Shown piece by piece: positions 61,960-64,000 of a stretch of DNA of 64,000 nucleotides. The notes under the pieces were generated by a model. It made no database searches, had not been told where the DNA came from, and was given only the letters and a program-made list of their open reading frames with translations. Origin of the DNA: Pyronema omphalodes. Its lineage: Eukaryota > Ascomycota > Pezizomycetes > Pezizales > Pyronemataceae. The translations under genes were made by a program, and so were the position numbers. Each line of letters begins with the position of its first letter. The first letter of the stretch is position 1. Location: positions 1 through 64,000 of the forward strand of contig JAJJXM010000036.1 in NCBI GenBank assembly GCA_024516155.1, read 5' to 3'.

Positions 61960-62401
61960 ACACCACACGGCAACGGCGAACCCCCCCCTGCGTTTGCAAC
62001 AACCAGCACCGAAACCATCGATTTTTCCATCGGATTCGGATTCGCAGCACTCATTTACGTATCTCTGTGAATTTCCAGAGAGTTCTACGTTGATTTCGTT
62101 GATTTTCGCCGCGAAATCAGAGTTTTCACGCGTTTTGGCTTACCCCACCACGCGAAATGCCACCAAAACCTCGCCAACTCCGCGCCCCACGGCCCAAGCA
62201 GTCTGGGAACGCGTTCCAAGCCCTTGTGGACCTTCCAGAAGATAGATCCGATTCTACTTTTGATGGAAGAGACGGAAAAGTCGATGAAAATGATGGATTC
62301 AGCGCCGGAAACACGCTCCAGCGCGCGCCTTCTGTAGCCTCAGAAGCACCACCACCACCCCCACGATACGCCACCAATTATGGCGATTCACCAGTTCGCA
62401 A
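61960..62401 (+). mobile_element. P7: diverged P element, 5' part only
   Basis: The leader starts ACTACACCACACGGCAACGG, then a C-run, TGCGTTTGCAACAACC. It is an older branch than P1-P6. It stops at about 62401, at the T8 tail; no 3' module is seen. Confidence 0.78.
62157..62401 (+). pseudogene. P7 ORF1, N-terminal fragment
   Basis: ATG 62157: MPPKPRQLRAPRPKQSGNAF, then DLPEDRSDSTFDGRDGKVDE. It aligns with P1 MSPKQRQNN...DGRDGKVDEVDG but has changed residues elsewhere, so DGRDGKVDE looks constrained. Cut by T8 after NYGDSPVRK. Confidence 0.75.
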
Positions 62402-64000
62402 ATTTATTTATTTATTTATTTATTAACTCATACACGCATCCAACCGTAAGGTTATGGCGGAATCTACAGTAAATACAAAATTAAGAAACCCGGGTGTTAG
62501 GCCAGGCTCTCACTGGGTATGCCCCAGAGCTTGTCGTTAGGGTGTGGGGTTGTAGACCCCCAAGTCTCGTTGTGCTTTTGTTCGTCACGCGTCGTCTGTT
62601 CCAGGAGCCCTGTACGCTCGGAGGCCACCTCGCCGGGTCGTTCCCCCATTTCCTCCACCCTTCCCCTCCCTTTTTTAACCGTTTTTCCGCCTTTATTTCC
62701 TCCACAAAGCAAAAACAAATAAGCAAAAGAAAAGAAAAGAAGATATAACTCCCCCGGGTCAACGCCCCCCCATCGCACCTCTCTCCCCTGTGCCACTACC
62801 CTACTCTACGTCCCTCCCCTCGCCCTTCACCACGCTCCTCCCTCTCGGCTCGCCAGCCGTCCATCGTCCCACTCCGTCCACTTCTCTCCGCATCACCATC
62901 TCGCACTCGCCTCATTTGTGCTCCTCCCGTCCGTCTCCACCGCGTCTCTCCTCTCCCTCGACTCCTCGTCTCACTTTTATTCCCGTTTCAAAAAGAAAAA
63001 ACACAATACTCCATTCTCCACAACAACCACGCTTCCGCTCTCCCAGTCTCCCGTCTCCACTCTCTCCTCGTCATCGTCCGCTTCCTCCATCTCCCCTCTC
63101 CCTCGCCTCCCTCTCCGCTCTCGCCTCCCGCTTCTCCCTCCCTCCGTCCTCCTCCTACTTCTTTTTATTATTATTTTTTTTTTTTTTTAATTATTAGAGG
63201 TAACCGCGTGCTCGTCCGTCAGGTCCAGCAGCGTCCCCCAGTCTGTTGTCAGCGTAGCAGATGTGTCCTCCTCAGCGGGGAGTTTACTTAACCTTGCGTG
63301 AGCCCACTCCGCAGTCGCTATCTTGGTCTCTGAGATCATAGCGGACAGTGCTTTGGTTCCGGCGGTGGTGTGTAAGATTGTCGGTAGTGTGAGGTGTCGT
63401 CGTCGTGGGATTTTCAGTGTACGTCGCAGTTCGGTCCGTTGGGAAGTGAAGTGGGGGCACGAGAGAATGAGATGTTTGGGGGATTGCGGGGGGTGAAGGG
63501 GGCATGAGCACGAGCGGGAGGGGTATTGGGCGGTGGGGGGATGAGCAAGGCAGTCCAAAAAATAACCGTGTCCGGTTCGCAATCCCAAGATTGCGGTTGA
63601 CAGTTTGCGTGGTAGGGCCGTGTAGGCATAGTCGAGGCGTCGACGGTGTGGGGCGTCGTATGTTTTAAGTTTCGGCGCGGAGGAGTACCAGGTCGTCCAG
63701 TCTTGGATGTACTGATCGTGAATCTGTCGGCGTATCCAGGACAGGGAGACCGGTAGCGAAGAGGGGGGAGTTAGGGTGGTTGCAGTTTTGGCGAGGAGGT
63801 CGGCTTGGTCATTCCCGGGTATATCGGTATGTCCTGGGACCCAATGTAAGGTGACGGATGTGTCTTTGGAACGGAGGGAGGAGGCGATGTCGTGTATAGC
63901 GCGGGCGAGCTCTTGGCCCGGACCATATGTTGTGCGGGAGGCGCGGAGGATGGCCGCCTGGTTGTCTGTAAAGACGTGTATCCGGCGGCGTCGGAGGTGG
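62402..64000 (-). mobile_element. T8: family-B LINE, 3' part, runs off the window
   Basis: Tail (TAAA)n at 62402-62425, hairpin AACC-TTAC-GGTT at 62442-62453, B-type 3' module, A-run (T 63174-63188), then ORF2. It contains the empty P6 site (63656-63668). The 5' end is outside the window. Confidence 0.87.
63187..64000 (-). CDS. T8 ORF2, C-terminal part (partial, runs off window)
   Basis: It reads from the RNase H FTDNQAAI region at the window edge through GPGQELA, HWVPGHTDIPGNDQADLLAK, WYSSAPKLKTYDAPHRRRLD and CSCPLHPPQSPKHLILSC to AVTSNN and a stop that leads into the A-run. No break is seen in the visible part. Confidence 0.82.
   Translation of the reverse strand, partial: HLRRRRIHVFTDNQAAILRASRTTYGPGQELARAIHDIASSLRSKDTSVTLHWVPGHTDIPGNDQADLLAKTATTLTPPSSLPVSLSWIRRQIHDQYIQDWTTWYSSAPKLKTYDAPHRRRLDYAYTALPRKLSTAILGLRTGHGYFLDCLAHPPTAQYPSRSCSCPLHPPQSPKHLILSCPHFTSQRTELRRTLKIPRRRHLTLPTILHTTAGTKALSAMISETKIATAEWAHARLSKLPAEEDTSATLTTDWGTLLDLTDEHAVTSNN

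Overview
The window is almost entirely transposable-element DNA; I see no intact host gene, no rRNA or tRNA gene, and no bacterial-type feature. APE-type non-LTR retrotransposons (LINEs) with a C-terminal RNase H occur beside chromodomain-bearing Ty3/gypsy elements, whose integrase wording is typical of filamentous ascomycetes. This points to a repeat-rich fungal genome (inference). Copies are GC-rich and very similar to each other, and show no widespread C-to-T decay, so repeat-induced point mutation appears absent or weak.

Names used here: T1-T8 are copies of LINEs that encode ORF1 (gag-like, zinc knuckles) and ORF2 (endonuclease, reverse transcriptase, RNase H). Subfamily A-I is T1 and T3, A-II is T2 and T7, and family B is T4, T5, T6 and T8. 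P1-P7 are short elements that carry only an unrelated coiled-coil ORF1 and no ORF2. G1-G3 are gypsy elements. R is an unassigned zinc-knuckle gene relic.

Layout. Positions 1-16221 are one LTR (plus strand) blown apart by insertions: T1 (212-14656, 16-bp target duplication) and P2 (14787-16057, 15-bp duplication). T1 is itself split by P1 (2219-5186) and by full-length T2 (6806-13699, 13-bp duplication). Next come an old LINE leader relic (16222-16440) and gypsy fragment G2 (16441-18164). T3 (18165-31980) follows, with G1 (23583-30703, 5-bp duplication) inserted in its ORF1. R (31981-33602) is split by P3. G3 (33689-36812) is a decayed gypsy element. P4 (36886-38836) is an inverted, twin-primed copy. 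T4 (38837-45811), the T5 fragment and P5 (46404-48692) follow. T6 (48693-61939) is split by P6 (49963-51268) and T7 (52267-59172). P7 and T8 run to the end.

How the parts work together. Autonomous LINEs and P elements share a 5' leader (ACCACAC.GCAAC... then a C-run) and a 3' module ending in a small AACC-loop-GGTT hairpin plus a (CAAA)n or (TAAA)n tail. Different P copies, all with the same ORF1, carry the 3' ends of four different LINE types (T1, T3, A-II, B). The main proposal is a non-autonomous, protein-coding LINE parasite that swaps 3' ends to use several partner reverse transcriptases. A second signal is a 13-bp hairpin that contains the ORF1 start codon in all four A-family copies.
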